A stretch of 64,000 nt of DNA from Limnohabitans_A sp048020265 (GCF_048020265.1 NZ_CP171843.1:2418001-2482000), one strand, 5' to 3'; positions 16,806-26,695 are shown, counted from the first letter of the stretch. The notes: generated by a model from the sequence alone, not told the origin. Translations and numbers: made by a program.

Positions 16806-17594
16806 TCAAAGCTTTTTCTTGCTGTCTGGTTCCAGCGTGGTGACACCGCGCAGGCGCAAGGCATAACCATCCTTGTGACGCAAATCTGCCCCAGCCAGTG
16901 CCGTCGGTGTGCGGCCATAACGGGCCGTCACTTGCGACAGCGTCCTGAAAAACATATTCAGCTGGGCCGTGATCTCGGCCTCCGTGCCCCGGCCCAGCTC
17001 CAGCAGCGCACCGCTCTCGGTCACCACGCGCCAGCTGCCCCGGGGGGTCAACTCCAACTGCTCGATGCCCATGCCCATCGCCTCAAACATCGGCAGCAAA
17101 TGCCGGTACATCTGCACCACGGCCTGTGACTGCGCATCCGGGCCCTTGAGGCGCGGCAGCTTGTCCACATCCACGTCATCCACGCTCGCCTCGAACACGC
17201 GGCTTTGCTGGTTCACCATCTTGTTGGCGTTGTCATCGCCCCACAAGGCCATGGGTTCGTGTTCCACCAGCACCGCCTTCAGGCGGTTGGGGAAATCGCG
17301 GTGCACCACCGCGCCGCGCACCCAAGGCACGGACTCAAAAGCTTCGCGTGTGCGCTGGAGATCGATGGTGAAAAAGTTGCCACTGAGCTGCGGCATGACA
17401 TTGGCCCGCAAGGTCACCGCGTTGTTGCGCGTGACCTCGCCTTGCACTGTGATCGCCTGGATCGCAAACGCCGGATGCCGCAGCAGCCACCAGGCCCCGC
17501 CGCACAGCACCAACAGCACGAACACCGCTGTCAGCAAAGCTGCAGCCATGTTCATGAGGCGGATATCCAGCGGCAAGGCCATCGTCGTTTTCAC
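16806..17594 (-). CDS. ftsQ: Cell division protein FtsQ
   Basis: 262 residues: a short cytoplasmic tail, one membrane segment (about 15-36, ALLTAVFVLLVLCGG), a POTRA domain (about 40-115, AIQAITVQGEV) and a periplasmic beta domain. FtsQ links FtsB/FtsL to the rest of the divisome. I take the GTG at 17594 as start, since AGGAGG lies seven bases upstream and the GTG overlaps the ddl stop (GTGA). The ATG four codons later has poor spacing. Together the overlap and the strong ribosome site suggest translational coupling to ddl. Confidence 0.93.
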   Translation of the reverse strand: MKTTMALPLDIRLMNMAAALLTAVFVLLVLCGGAWWLLRHPAFAIQAITVQGEVTRNNAVTLRANVMPQLSGNFFTIDLQRTREAFESVPWVRGAVVHRDFPNRLKAVLVEHEPMALWGDDNANKMVNQQSRVFEASVDDVDVDKLPRLKGPDAQSQAVVQMYRHLLPMFEAMGMGIEQLELTPRGSWRVVTESGALLELGRGTEAEITAQLNMFFRTLSQVTARYGRTPTALAGADLRHKDGYALRLRGVTTLEPDSKKKL

Positions 17595-18556
17595 CCGCGC
17601 ACCTCCTGCACATGGTCCAGCGTGGCAGCGGCCAACAACTGGCAGCACAGCGCCTCGTAAGGAATGCCTGCGGCTTTGGCCGACATGGGCACCAGCGAGT
17701 GACCGGTCATGCCGGGCGAGGTGTTGATTTCCAGCAGGTAGGGCTCGCGTGTGGTCGCGTCGATCATCACATCCAGGCGTCCCCAGCCCCGGCAACCCAA
17801 GACCTGGTAAGCCTTGACCACCAGGGCCTCGATGGCGGCCTCTTCTGCAGCAGGCAGGCCACTGGGCACCAGGTACTGGGTGTCGTCGGTGAAATACTTG
17901 TTCTGGTAGTCGTAATTGCCCTCGGGGGCCACGATGCGGATCACCGGCAGCGCCTTGGCCGCATCTTCGGCCCCCAGCACCGGACACGTGACCTCGTCAC
18001 CCACAATGCACTGCTCGCACAGGATGTCGGCGTCGCACTGCGCGGCAGCAGCCAGCGCTGCAGGCAGGTCCTGGGCTTGCGTCACCTTGGTCACACCGAT
18101 TGACGAGCCTTCTCGGGCAGGCTTGACGATCATCGGCAAACCCAAGGTCTGGATCAGCTTCTCCATCGACACACTGCCCAGCTGATCCCGCCGCACCAGC
18201 ACATAGGCCGGAGTGGGCAGACCTTCAGCCAACCAGACGCGTTTGGTCATGGTCTTGTCCATGGCAATGCTGGACGCCATCACGCCCGAGCCGGTGTAGG
18301 GAATGCCCAGCAACTCCAAAGCACCTTGCACAGTGCCGTCTTCGCCATAACGGCCATGCAGGGCAATGAAGCAACGCGCGAAACCTTCGCGCTTCAGTTC
18401 ACTCAGCTCGCGCTCGGCCGGATCAAACGCATGGGCGTCCACGCCCGATGCCAGCAAGGCGTTCAGCACGCCCTGACCTGACATCAGGGACACTTCGCGT
18501 TCGGCCGATCGACCGCCCATGAGCACGGCCACTTTGCCCAAATTCAAGGCATTCAT
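17591..18556 (-). CDS. ddl: D-alanine--D-alanine ligase
   Basis: 321 residues, ATP-grasp fold. The N-terminal VAVLMGGRSAEREVSLMSG binds the first D-Ala, YTGSGVMASSIAMDK and KPAREGSSIGV bind ATP, and LLEINTSPGMT carries the metal and second-substrate residues. The product D-Ala-D-Ala is attached by MurF, encoded in the same cluster. It corresponds to DdlB by position. ATG 18556 overlaps the murC stop by four bases. An upstream-extended frame has no family support. Confidence 0.96.
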   Translation of the reverse strand: MNALNLGKVAVLMGGRSAEREVSLMSGQGVLNALLASGVDAHAFDPAERELSELKREGFARCFIALHGRYGEDGTVQGALELLGIPYTGSGVMASSIAMDKTMTKRVWLAEGLPTPAYVLVRRDQLGSVSMEKLIQTLGLPMIVKPAREGSSIGVTKVTQAQDLPAALAAAAQCDADILCEQCIVGDEVTCPVLGAEDAAKALPVIRIVAPEGNYDYQNKYFTDDTQYLVPSGLPAAEEAAIEALVVKAYQVLGCRGWGRLDVMIDATTREPYLLEINTSPGMTGHSLVPMSAKAAGIPYEALCCQLLAAATLDHVQEVRG

Positions 18557-19962
18557 GCGGCACCTCCCAACTCGACCACTTGAGCAGGCACGGCCCCGAT
18601 GGAGCCAGCGCCCATGCAAATCACCACATCGCCGTCACGGGCGTTGCTGAGCACGGCTTGTGGCATGTCGGCAATCGCATCGACAAAAACCGGCTCGACC
18701 TTGCCCGCCACACGCAAGGCGCGGGCCAGCGAACGGCCATCGGCGGCCACGATGGGGGCTTCGCCTGCGGCGTACACCTCGGACAGCAGCACGCTGTCGC
18801 AGCCTTGGCCAATGACTTTCACAAAGTCTTCAAAGCAGTCGCGCGTGCGGCTGTAGCGGTGGGGCTGGAACGCCAACACCAGCCGGCGACCCGGGAACGC
18901 CCCACGGGCGGCCGCCAGCGTGGCTGCCATCTCGACCGGGTGGTGCCCGTAATCGTCGATGACCGTGAAGCGCCCAGCGCCTCCGGGCACGCGCACCTCG
19001 CCATAGCGCTGAAAACGGCGTCCCACACCCTTGAAATTGGCCAAAGCCCGCTGCACAGCCGCATCCTCCACACCCAACTCCACCGCGACGGCCACAGCCG
19101 CCAAGGCGTTGAGCACGTTGTGCAAGCCCGGCAGATTCAGCACCAGGGGCAAATCGGGCAAGGTCACGCCATTGCGCCGCTGCACTGTGAAATGCATCTG
19201 CCCCTGCACCGCCCGCACATCCACGGCCCGCACTTGGGCACCTTCGCTCAGGCCATAGCTGGTGACAGGCCGGGCAATGTCCTGCACGATGGACTGCACA
19301 CCCGGATCGTCCACACAAACAATCGCCGTGCCGTAAAAAGGCATGCGGTGCAAAAACTCCACGAACGCGGCTTTCAAACGGGCCAGGTCGTGACCGTAGG
19401 TCTCCATGTGGTCGGCGTCGATGTTGGTGACCACCGCCATCACAGGCAACAGGTTCAGGAAGGAGGCGTCGGACTCGTCGGCCTCGACCACGATGTAGTC
19501 GCCCGTGCCCAGCTTGGCGTTCGCCCCTGCGCTGTTGAGGCGTCCGCCAATCACAAAGGTCGGGTCCAGCCCGGCCTCGGCCAACACACTGGCCACCAGG
19601 CTCGTGGTGGTGGTTTTGCCGTGTGTGCCGGCAATGGCGACGCCCTGCTTCATCCGCATCAGCTCGGCCAGCATGACAGCGCGCGGCACGATGGGGATGT
19701 GGCGCTCGCGCGCGGCCAGCACCTCTGGGTTGTCGGCTTTGACGGCGGTGGAAGTGACCACCGCATCGGCGTCTTGGACGTTGTCGGCCGAATGCCCCAC
19801 ATGGGTGGCAATGCCCAAAGCCGCCAGGCGACGCAGCGTGGCGCTGTCGGACAAATCGGAGCCGGAAATCTGGTAGCCCAGATTGAGCAACACCTCGGCA
19901 ATGCCGCTCATGCCCGAGCCGCCCACGCCGATGAAATGAATTTTTCGGATGGCGTGTTTCAT
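18553..19962 (-). CDS. murC: UDP-N-acetylmuramate--L-alanine ligase
   Basis: 469 residues, first of the four peptide-adding Mur ligases. The N-terminal IHFIGVGGSGMSGIAEVL binds UDP-MurNAc and AGTHGKTTTT at about 111-120 is the P-loop. FLNLLPVMAVVTNIDADHM and FQPHRYSRT carry the substrate and nucleotide-binding residues. It adds L-Ala to UDP-MurNAc in the cytoplasm. It is a paralogue of Mpl (2008-3378), which uses tripeptide instead. The gene overlaps murG upstream and ddl downstream by four bases each. Confidence 0.97.
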   Translation of the reverse strand: MKHAIRKIHFIGVGGSGMSGIAEVLLNLGYQISGSDLSDSATLRRLAALGIATHVGHSADNVQDADAVVTSTAVKADNPEVLAARERHIPIVPRAVMLAELMRMKQGVAIAGTHGKTTTTSLVASVLAEAGLDPTFVIGGRLNSAGANAKLGTGDYIVVEADESDASFLNLLPVMAVVTNIDADHMETYGHDLARLKAAFVEFLHRMPFYGTAIVCVDDPGVQSIVQDIARPVTSYGLSEGAQVRAVDVRAVQGQMHFTVQRRNGVTLPDLPLVLNLPGLHNVLNALAAVAVAVELGVEDAAVQRALANFKGVGRRFQRYGEVRVPGGAGRFTVIDDYGHHPVEMAATLAAARGAFPGRRLVLAFQPHRYSRTRDCFEDFVKVIGQGCDSVLLSEVYAAGEAPIVAADGRSLARALRVAGKVEPVFVDAIADMPQAVLSNARDGDVVICMGAGSIGAVPAQVVELGGAA

Positions 19963-21023
19963 GCCGCCAACTCCTCACAAGCCATCACAACCTCCCTGGT
20001 CGCATTTGTTTTTTTCTGTGCGTGGGCTTTTTGTGCCACGTCTTGCAATGTGTCGCGGCTCAAGGCCGTCAGGCGCTCGGCCAGGTTCTGCGCGGTCAGC
20101 TCGGCCTGGGGCACCAGCCAGCCGCCACCGTTCGCCACCAAAAACTGCGCATTGGTGGTCTGGTGGTCGTCGACCGCAAACGGGAAGGGCACAAACAAGG
20201 CGGCCACGCCCACCGCCGCCAATTCGGTCACGGTGCTCGCGCCTGCGCGGCAGATCACCAGATCGGCTTGCGCAAAGGCGGTGGCGGTGTCGTCGATGAA
20301 AGGCGTCAACTCGGCCTGCACGCCTGCGGCCGCGTAGTTGGCCCGCAAGGCTTCGATTTGTTTGGCACCGCTTTGGTGGATGACTTGCGGGCGTGAGGCC
20401 TCTGGCATCAAAGCCAAGGCCTGCGGCACGATGTCGTTCAGGGCCTTGGCCCCCAGGCTGCCGCCCACCACCAGCACACGCAAAGGGCCTGTTCGCCCGG
20501 CAAAACGCTCGGCTGGCGTGGCTTGTTGGGTGAAGGCGTGGCGCAAGGGGTTGCCCACCCATTGCCCGGTTTTGAAAACGCCGGGGAAGGCGGTGAAGAC
20601 ACGGTCGGCCAGTTGCGCCAGCACCTTGTTGGCCAGGCCCGCCACCGAATTTTGTTCGTGCAGCACCAAAGGCTTGCCCCACAAGCTGGCCATCATGCCG
20701 CCGGGGAACGTGATGTAGCCGCCCAGGCCCAGCACCACATCGGGTTGGACCCGGCGCACCACCTGCAGGCTTTGCCAAAAAGCGCGCAGCAGCTTGAGTG
20801 GCAAGAAGGCCAGCGTCATGAGACCTTTGCCGCGCACACCGCCAAAGGCCACCGCTTCAAAGGCGAAACCACGCGGCGGCACCAGCTGGCTTTCCATGCT
20901 GTCCGGTGCGCCCAACCAGTGCACACGCCAACCCGCCTCACGCAAGGCTTCTGCCACGGCCAGACCCGGGAAGATATGCCCCCCTGTGCCACCCGCCATG
21001 ACCAGTGCGCATTTTTGTGTCAT
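19959..21023 (-). CDS. murG: Lipid II synthase MurG (N-acetylglucosaminyltransferase)
   Basis: 354 residues, GT28 GT-B fold. The first glycine loop MAGGTGGHIFPGLAVAEAL starts at residue 9; GLGGYITFPGG and VVGGSLGAKALN are the second and third G-loops, and ICRAGASTVTELAAVG is the UDP-GlcNAc binding segment. It adds GlcNAc to lipid I on the inner leaflet. ATG 21023 overlaps the ftsW stop (ATGA). UDP-GlcNAc comes from the GlmS/GlmU proteins encoded at 53-57 kb. Confidence 0.96.
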   Translation of the reverse strand: MTQKCALVMAGGTGGHIFPGLAVAEALREAGWRVHWLGAPDSMESQLVPPRGFAFEAVAFGGVRGKGLMTLAFLPLKLLRAFWQSLQVVRRVQPDVVLGLGGYITFPGGMMASLWGKPLVLHEQNSVAGLANKVLAQLADRVFTAFPGVFKTGQWVGNPLRHAFTQQATPAERFAGRTGPLRVLVVGGSLGAKALNDIVPQALALMPEASRPQVIHQSGAKQIEALRANYAAAGVQAELTPFIDDTATAFAQADLVICRAGASTVTELAAVGVAALFVPFPFAVDDHQTTNAQFLVANGGGWLVPQAELTAQNLAERLTALSRDTLQDVAQKAHAQKKTNATREVVMACEELAA

Positions 21024-22321
21024 GCCCGGCCTCCGCGCATCATCTGTTTGTTTTCGGCGTCGATGCGCAGCACCACCGCGATGGCGATCAGGTTCATCAT
21101 GATGGCCGAACCGCCGTAGCTCATCAAAGGCAGTGTCAGGCCCTTGGTGGGCAAAGCGCCCAAATTCACACCCATGTTGATGAAGGCCTGAAAACCGATC
21201 CAGATGCCCACACCCTGGGCCACCAGACCGGAGAACACCTTGTCGAGGGCGATGGCCTGACGGCCAATCACCATGATGCGGCGGCTGAGCCACAGGAACA
21301 TCACAATGACCAAAGACACACCCACCAAACCGAACTCTTCACCGATCACGGCCAACAAAAAGTCGGTGTGGGCTTCGGGCAACCAATGCAGTTTTTCCAC
21401 GCTGCCGCCCAAACCCACGCCCCAGACCTCACCCCGACCGATGGCGATCAGGGAGTGCGAGAGCTGGTAGCCCTTGCCCAAAGCGTGCTCGGCACTGAAG
21501 GGGTCCAGATAAGCAAAGATGCGGTCCCGGCGCCAAGGCGATGCGGCAATCATCACCACAAACGCGCCCACCAGCACCGCAAAAATCAGGAAGAACATGC
21601 GGGCATTGACGCCGCCCAGGAACAGGATGCCCATGGCAATGATGGCGATCACCATGAAGGCGCCCATGTCAGGCTCGGCCAGCAAAAACACCCCGGCCAA
21701 AGCCACCGCAGCACCCATGGGCAAGACCGCACGGAAGAAGCGCTCTTTCACCTCCATCTTGCGCACCATGTAATCGGCCGCATAAATGATGGTCGCGAAT
21801 TTGGCCAATTCGGAGGGCTGGAAATTCATGATGCCAAAGGAAATCCAGCGCCGCGCACCGTTGACGCCCTTGCCGATGAAGGGGATCAACACCAGCGCCA
21901 GCAACACCAGAGACACCACAAACAAAGGCCTTGCCACTTTTTCCCAGGTCTCGGTGGGCACCTGGAAGGCCAGCAAGGCCATGACACTGCCCACCACCAT
22001 GGAGATCAGATGCCGCGTCAAAAAATGGGTTTGTGTATAGCGCGAAAAACGGGGGTTGTCCGGCATGGCGATCGACGCCGAATACACCATGACCATGCCC
22101 CACATGAGCAAGGCGACCACCACCCAGACGAGTGCCTGGTCCACGCTTTGCAAGCGGTGGGCCGAGCCTGCGCTGTTGCGGGCGAAATCGTAGCTGCCCA
22201 AATTGACAGGCAAACCCTGTGTGCCCGCAGCCTGGCCACGCGATGCACGGCCTGTGAGCACCTGCCCCCAATGGGCCAGGCCTGCCTGCAGACGTTGCGG
22301 GAATGACAGCGCTTCGCTCAC
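21020..22321 (-). CDS. ftsW: Division-specific SEDS glycosyltransferase FtsW
   Basis: 433 residues with about ten membrane segments after an N-terminal cytoplasmic tail of some 45 residues. SEDS landmarks are GARRWISFGIMNFQPSE, LAEPDMGAF, LDPFSAEHALGKGYQ, and the C-terminal GLTLPLMSYGGSA. FtsW polymerises septal glycan with FtsI (28-30 kb). The first 45 residues (PQRLQAGLAHWGQVLTG) are longer than in E. coli. The gene overlaps murD upstream and murG downstream. Confidence 0.96.
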   Translation of the reverse strand: MSEALSFPQRLQAGLAHWGQVLTGRASRGQAAGTQGLPVNLGSYDFARNSAGSAHRLQSVDQALVWVVVALLMWGMVMVYSASIAMPDNPRFSRYTQTHFLTRHLISMVVGSVMALLAFQVPTETWEKVARPLFVVSLVLLALVLIPFIGKGVNGARRWISFGIMNFQPSELAKFATIIYAADYMVRKMEVKERFFRAVLPMGAAVALAGVFLLAEPDMGAFMVIAIIAMGILFLGGVNARMFFLIFAVLVGAFVVMIAASPWRRDRIFAYLDPFSAEHALGKGYQLSHSLIAIGRGEVWGVGLGGSVEKLHWLPEAHTDFLLAVIGEEFGLVGVSLVIVMFLWLSRRIMVIGRQAIALDKVFSGLVAQGVGIWIGFQAFINMGVNLGALPTKGLTLPLMSYGGSAIMMNLIAIAVVLRIDAENKQMMRGGRA

Positions 22322-24072
22322 AGCCCGCCCTCCATGGCCACACCCGCCGCTTCGGCCAAACCGGCCACGGCCTGAACAAACACATCGGCGCGGTGGCCGT
22401 AGTTGTCAAACATGTCAAAGCTGGCGCAAGCGGGCGACATCAAGACCGCGTCGCCACTGCGGGCGATGGCTGCGGCTTGGGTCACGGCCGCATGCATGTC
22501 AGCGGCATCGTGCAGCGGCACGTCCGTGCCTTGCAGCGCTTCGCGGATGACAGGCGCATCGCGGCCGATCAAGACCACACCCCGGGCGAAACGGGACACG
22601 GGATCGGCCAAGGGCGTGAAGTCCTGGCCTTTGCCATCGCCCCCCAAAATGACCACCACGCGGCGGTCCGCGCCCAGGCCTTGCAGGGCGGCCACGGTAG
22701 CGCCCACATTGGTGCCCTTGCTGTCGTCAAAATACTCCACCTCGCCCACGATGGCGACCGGCTCCACCCGATGGGGCTCGCCCCGGTATTCGCGCAGGCC
22801 ATACAGCATGGGGCCCAAGGCGCAACCGGCACTGCTGGCCAGCGCCAGGGCAGCGAGCGCATTGACCGCGTTGTGGCGTCCGCGAATGCGCAAAGCGTCG
22901 GCGGGCATCAGGCGCTGGATGTGCAACTCTTCGGCTGCGTCCTTGCGGCGGCGTCGTGTTTCATCGGCCTCCAGGGCGCGCACCAACCACGTCATGCCGT
23001 GTGTGACTTCGATGCCGAAGTCGCCTGGGCGCTGGGGCATGTTGCCCCCAAACAGCACACAAGCGCGCTCGACAGGCTTTTGCAACTTCACGCGCACAGG
23101 CTCGGGCCGCATGGCCATGACCTGCGCGTCTTCGCGATTGAGCACCATCAGGCCTTGAGCGCCAAAAATCCGCGCTTTGGCGGCGGCATAGGCGGCCAAG
23201 CTGCCATGCCAGTCCAGGTGGTCTTGCGAGATGTTCAACACCGTCGCAGCCGTCGGCTCAAAGCCCTCGCTGCTGTCGAGCTGGAAGCTCGACAACTCCA
23301 GCACCCACACCTGAGGGAGCGCCTGGGCCATGGGGTCCTGCACGGCAGGAGGCACGGGCAGCGGCAGTTCCGCCTCGCTCTCGCCCTCCAGGCGGTTCTG
23401 CGTTTCGTCTGGATCGGCCAGCTCGCTGGTCGACTCATCCTGCTGTGGTGCGGGGATGACCGCCTCCTGGGCTGCTGTCACCGATGGCGGCTCACTGACC
23501 GCATCCGCCTTCTCAAGCTCGGCGGCGGCGCGCCCGGCTGCTTCTTGCTCGACCTGCGCTTGCGCTTGGGCCATGGCTTCGGTCAAGGTGTCCAAGAGCG
23601 TGGGGCCGATGTTGCCCGCCACTTTCACGGTTTTGCCCGCACGCGCCACCAGTTGCCCGGTGAGCGATGTGACCGTGGTCTTGCCGTTGGTGCCGGTGAT
23701 GGCCAGCACCTGCGGGGCATAACCAAATCGCGCTTTCAAATCCTGCAAGCCAGCGGCAAACAAGCTCAGCTCACCGCCTTGCCACAAGCCCATGGCACGG
23801 GCTGCGTCCACCACCGGGGCCACCACTTCAGGCGCCAGGCCCGGGCTGCGGAACACCGCACGCACCGATGAGCCTTCGACCAGACGGGCCTCAAAGGGCC
23901 CGGACACAAAGCGCACCGCAGGCCACTCGGCCTGCAAAGCAGCAAGCTGGGGCGGCGTATCACGGGTGTCGGCCACGGTCACATCAGCCCCGGCATGCGC
24001 GCACCAGCGGGCCATCGCCAGGCCCGAAGCACCCAAACCGAGAATCAGAACGTGTTGGCCTTGGAGCTGCAT
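22318..24072 (-). CDS. murD: UDP-N-acetylmuramoyl-L-alanine--D-glutamate ligase with large acidic insertion
   Basis: 584 residues, against about 440-500 for most MurD. The first domain (ILGLGASGLAMARW), the P-loop TGTNGKTTVTS (126-136), VLELSSFQLDSS, NISQDHLDWH and DDSKGTNVGAT are all intact, so the enzyme should add D-Glu. Between NIGPTLLDTL and VLELSS lies an extra low-complexity stretch of about 85 residues (about 166-250) rich in Ala, Glu, Gln and Pro, and a further charged insert (EADETRRRRKDAAEE) sits later. The inserts look like disordered loops that leave the active site in place. Confidence 0.94.
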   Translation of the reverse strand: MQLQGQHVLILGLGASGLAMARWCAHAGADVTVADTRDTPPQLAALQAEWPAVRFVSGPFEARLVEGSSVRAVFRSPGLAPEVVAPVVDAARAMGLWQGGELSLFAAGLQDLKARFGYAPQVLAITGTNGKTTVTSLTGQLVARAGKTVKVAGNIGPTLLDTLTEAMAQAQAQVEQEAAGRAAAELEKADAVSEPPSVTAAQEAVIPAPQQDESTSELADPDETQNRLEGESEAELPLPVPPAVQDPMAQALPQVWVLELSSFQLDSSEGFEPTAATVLNISQDHLDWHGSLAAYAAAKARIFGAQGLMVLNREDAQVMAMRPEPVRVKLQKPVERACVLFGGNMPQRPGDFGIEVTHGMTWLVRALEADETRRRRKDAAEELHIQRLMPADALRIRGRHNAVNALAALALASSAGCALGPMLYGLREYRGEPHRVEPVAIVGEVEYFDDSKGTNVGATVAALQGLGADRRVVVILGGDGKGQDFTPLADPVSRFARGVVLIGRDAPVIREALQGTDVPLHDAADMHAAVTQAAAIARSGDAVLMSPACASFDMFDNYGHRADVFVQAVAGLAEAAGVAMEGGL

Positions 24073-24075
24073 GGC

Positions 24076-25254
24076 TTACCTCAGCTTCAGGGTCGACAAG
24101 CCGACCAGGCACAGCAGCATGGTGATGATCCAGAAACGCACCACGACTTGCGTTTCCTTCCAGCCGCTCTTTTCAAAATGGTGGTGCAAGGGTGCCATCT
24201 TCAGGATGCGCCGACCCTCGCCATATTTTTTCTTGGTGTATTTGAAGTACGTGACCTGCGCCATGACCGACAAGGCCTCGACCACGAAGATGCCGCCCAT
24301 GATGGCCAACACGATTTCCTGGCGCACGATCACCGCGATGGTGCCCAGCGCTGCGCCCAACGCCAGCGCCCCCACGTCGCCCATGAACACCTGGGCGGGG
24401 TGGGTGTTGAACCACAAAAAGGCCAGGCCCGCGCCCGCCATGGCGGCGCAGAAAATCAGCAACTCGCCCGAACCTGGAATGTGCGGGAAGAACAGGTACT
24501 TGGAGTACACCGAGCTGCCCGTCACATAGGCGAACACGCCCAGGGCCGAGCCCACCATGACCACCGGCATGATGGCCAGACCGTCCAGACCGTCGGTCAG
24601 GTTGACCGCATTGCTGGCCCCGACGATGACCAGATAGGTCAGGACCACAAAGCCCAAAACACCCAGCGGGTAGTTGATTTCCTTGAAAAAAGGCACCTGC
24701 AAACCGGCCTTGGGGGGCAGGTTCACGTCAAAGCCCGACAACACCCATTTTCCGAACAGGTCCAGGACACGCAGATTGGAGACTTCGGAAATGCTGAACA
24801 CCAGGTACAAGGCCGCCAACAAGCCAATCACCGATTGCCAGAAATACTTTTCGCGCGAGCGCATGCCTTCAGGGTCTTTGTTGACCACCTTGCGCCAGTC
24901 GTCCACCCAGCCAATCGCGCCAAAGCCCAGGGTCACGATCAACACGATCCAGACGAAGCGGTTGGACAGGTCAAACCAGAGCAAGGTAGACACGGCAATC
25001 GACAGCAAGATCAGCACGCCGCCCATGGTGGGGGTGCCGCTTTTGGACAGGTGCGACTCCATGCCGTAGCCACGGATGGGCTGGCCGATTTTGAGTGAGG
25101 TCAGGCGACGGATGACCCAGGGGCCAGCGGCCAGGCCGATCAAGAGCGCCGTCATCGCGGCCATCACGGCGCGGAAGGTGATGTATTGGAAAACGCGCAG
25201 AAAGCCCCACTCCGGGGACAAACTTTGCAACCATTGGGCCAGGCTAAGCAGCAT
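24076..25254 (-). CDS. mraY: Phospho-MurNAc-pentapeptide transferase
   Basis: 392 residues with about ten membrane segments. The conserved acidic motif GWVDDWRKV, the NAVNLTDGLDGLA loop and the C-terminal MAPLHHHFEKSGW signature mark MraY. It transfers phospho-MurNAc-pentapeptide to undecaprenyl phosphate, giving lipid I. The start is set at ATG 25254 (MLLSLAQWLQ), which overlaps the murF 3' end by 11 bases; the longer frame to 25326 has no family match. It precedes murD with three bases between stop and start. Confidence 0.96.
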   Translation of the reverse strand: MLLSLAQWLQSLSPEWGFLRVFQYITFRAVMAAMTALLIGLAAGPWVIRRLTSLKIGQPIRGYGMESHLSKSGTPTMGGVLILLSIAVSTLLWFDLSNRFVWIVLIVTLGFGAIGWVDDWRKVVNKDPEGMRSREKYFWQSVIGLLAALYLVFSISEVSNLRVLDLFGKWVLSGFDVNLPPKAGLQVPFFKEINYPLGVLGFVVLTYLVIVGASNAVNLTDGLDGLAIMPVVMVGSALGVFAYVTGSSVYSKYLFFPHIPGSGELLIFCAAMAGAGLAFLWFNTHPAQVFMGDVGALALGAALGTIAVIVRQEIVLAIMGGIFVVEALSVMAQVTYFKYTKKKYGEGRRILKMAPLHHHFEKSGWKETQVVVRFWIITMLLCLVGLSTLKLR

Positions 25255-26695
25255 GGGACTCCCCTTTTTTATCGTTGTTTTGACTGTTCTTGTCTTCGCT
25301 GTACGACAGCATCGCCTGGACCACACGCTCCATCTTCATGAACCGTGAACCTTTGACGACCACACTCTGAAAACCGTCCACTTGCGCCGTGACGGCCGCC
25401 AGCAAACTGTCCATGTCCTCGAAGTGCCGCGCAGCACCAAAAGCCTGGGCGCTGTGCACGCACAAGTCACCCACGGTATAGAGCGCTTCGATGCCGCGCT
25501 CGGCCGCATAGGCACCCACCTCGGCATGGAACTCGGGGCCTTGGTTGCCCACCTCACCCATGTCGCCCAGCACCAGCAAACGCGGTGCAGGCAACTCGGC
25601 CAGCACATCAATCGCGGCTCGCACCGAGTCGGGGTTGGCGTTATAGGTGTCGTCCACCAAGGTGATTTCGTTTGTGGCCGTGTGCAGCACCAATGCACGC
25701 GAGCGGCCCTTGACCGGCTCAAACGCCACCAGGCCCTGCACCACGGCGGCCAAGGGCACGCCTGCAGCCAAGGCACAGGCCGTAGCGGCCAAGGCGTTTT
25801 TGACGTTGTGTCGCCCCGCAATGTGCAAACGCACGGGCGCAGTACCCTCGGGGGTCTTGAGGGTGAACTGCCAGGCCCCCGACTGCCAGACCACCACAGA
25901 CGCACACACATCAGGCTCTGCAGCAGGCACCAGAGCAAAGCTGCGCTGTGCCCGCTGGCCCGACAAGTCACGCCACACGGACGTGAAATCCTCGTCGGCT
26001 GGGAACACCGCCACGCCCTCGGATGGCAAAACCTGCAACACCGCCCCGTTTTCATAGGCCACGGCTTCTACCGTGCCCATGAACTCCTGGTGCTCGCGCT
26101 GTGCGTTGTTCACCAAGGCCACGGTGGGCTGAGCCAATTGAGACAAGTAGGCGATCTCACCGGGGTGGTTCATGCCCAACTCGACCACGGCGATGCGGTG
26201 GTGGGCACGCAAATTGAACAAGGTCAGGGGCACACCAATGTCGTTGTTCAGGTTGCCCTGGGTGGACAAAGCGTCGTCCCCGGCATGGGCACGCAAGATG
26301 GACGCGATCATTTGCGTCACGGTGGTTTTGCCGTTGCTACCGGTCACCGCAATCAACGGCAAACTGAACTGCGCACGCCAACCCGCGGCCAACTCGCCCA
26401 AGGCGATGCGCGCATCGGGCACCACCAGCGCTGGCAAGTCGTGCGCCAGCGCCAGGGCTTCGCCAGAAGCTTCGCACACCACCGCCACCGCACCTTGCGC
26501 CTTGGCCTGGGCGATGAACGCGTTGCCATCAAAACGCTCCCCACGCAAGGCGACAAACAGATCACCCGCTTGCAGGCTGCGGCTGTCGGTGTGCACCCGG
26601 TCGGCCACCACACCTTGCACATTCACGCCGCGAGCCTGGCTCAGCCAGCTCAGCGCGTCGTTCAAATTCAGCTGCATGGACACGGGGGCGTTCAT
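25244..26695 (-). CDS. murF: UDP-MurNAc-tripeptide--D-alanyl-D-alanine ligase
   Basis: 483 residues. The N-terminal DSRSLQAGDLFVALRG domain, the P-loop TGSNGKTTVTQ (118-128), MNHPGEIAYL and VDDTYNANPDSVRAAI are typical of MurF. It completes the pentapeptide by adding the dipeptide made by Ddl. The ATG overlaps the murE stop by four bases. The last 25 residues are polar and lysine-rich (SEDKNSQNNDKKG), and their coding sequence contains the mraY start. Confidence 0.96.
   Translation of the reverse strand: MNAPVSMQLNLNDALSWLSQARGVNVQGVVADRVHTDSRSLQAGDLFVALRGERFDGNAFIAQAKAQGAVAVVCEASGEALALAHDLPALVVPDARIALGELAAGWRAQFSLPLIAVTGSNGKTTVTQMIASILRAHAGDDALSTQGNLNNDIGVPLTLFNLRAHHRIAVVELGMNHPGEIAYLSQLAQPTVALVNNAQREHQEFMGTVEAVAYENGAVLQVLPSEGVAVFPADEDFTSVWRDLSGQRAQRSFALVPAAEPDVCASVVVWQSGAWQFTLKTPEGTAPVRLHIAGRHNVKNALAATACALAAGVPLAAVVQGLVAFEPVKGRSRALVLHTATNEITLVDDTYNANPDSVRAAIDVLAELPAPRLLVLGDMGEVGNQGPEFHAEVGAYAAERGIEALYTVGDLCVHSAQAFGAARHFEDMDSLLAAVTAQVDGFQSVVVKGSRFMKMERVVQAMLSYSEDKNSQNNDKKGESHAA

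Noticed and set aside
16766..16918. Longer ftsA reading frame from 16918
   Set aside because: The added part translates the end of ftsQ out of frame. The FtsA family start MAKEYKDLVVGLD fits ATG 16765.
18580..20337. 585-codon open frame opposite murC and murG
   Set aside because: Spans two genes antisense. The composition is typical of the complementary frame of GC-rich coding DNA.
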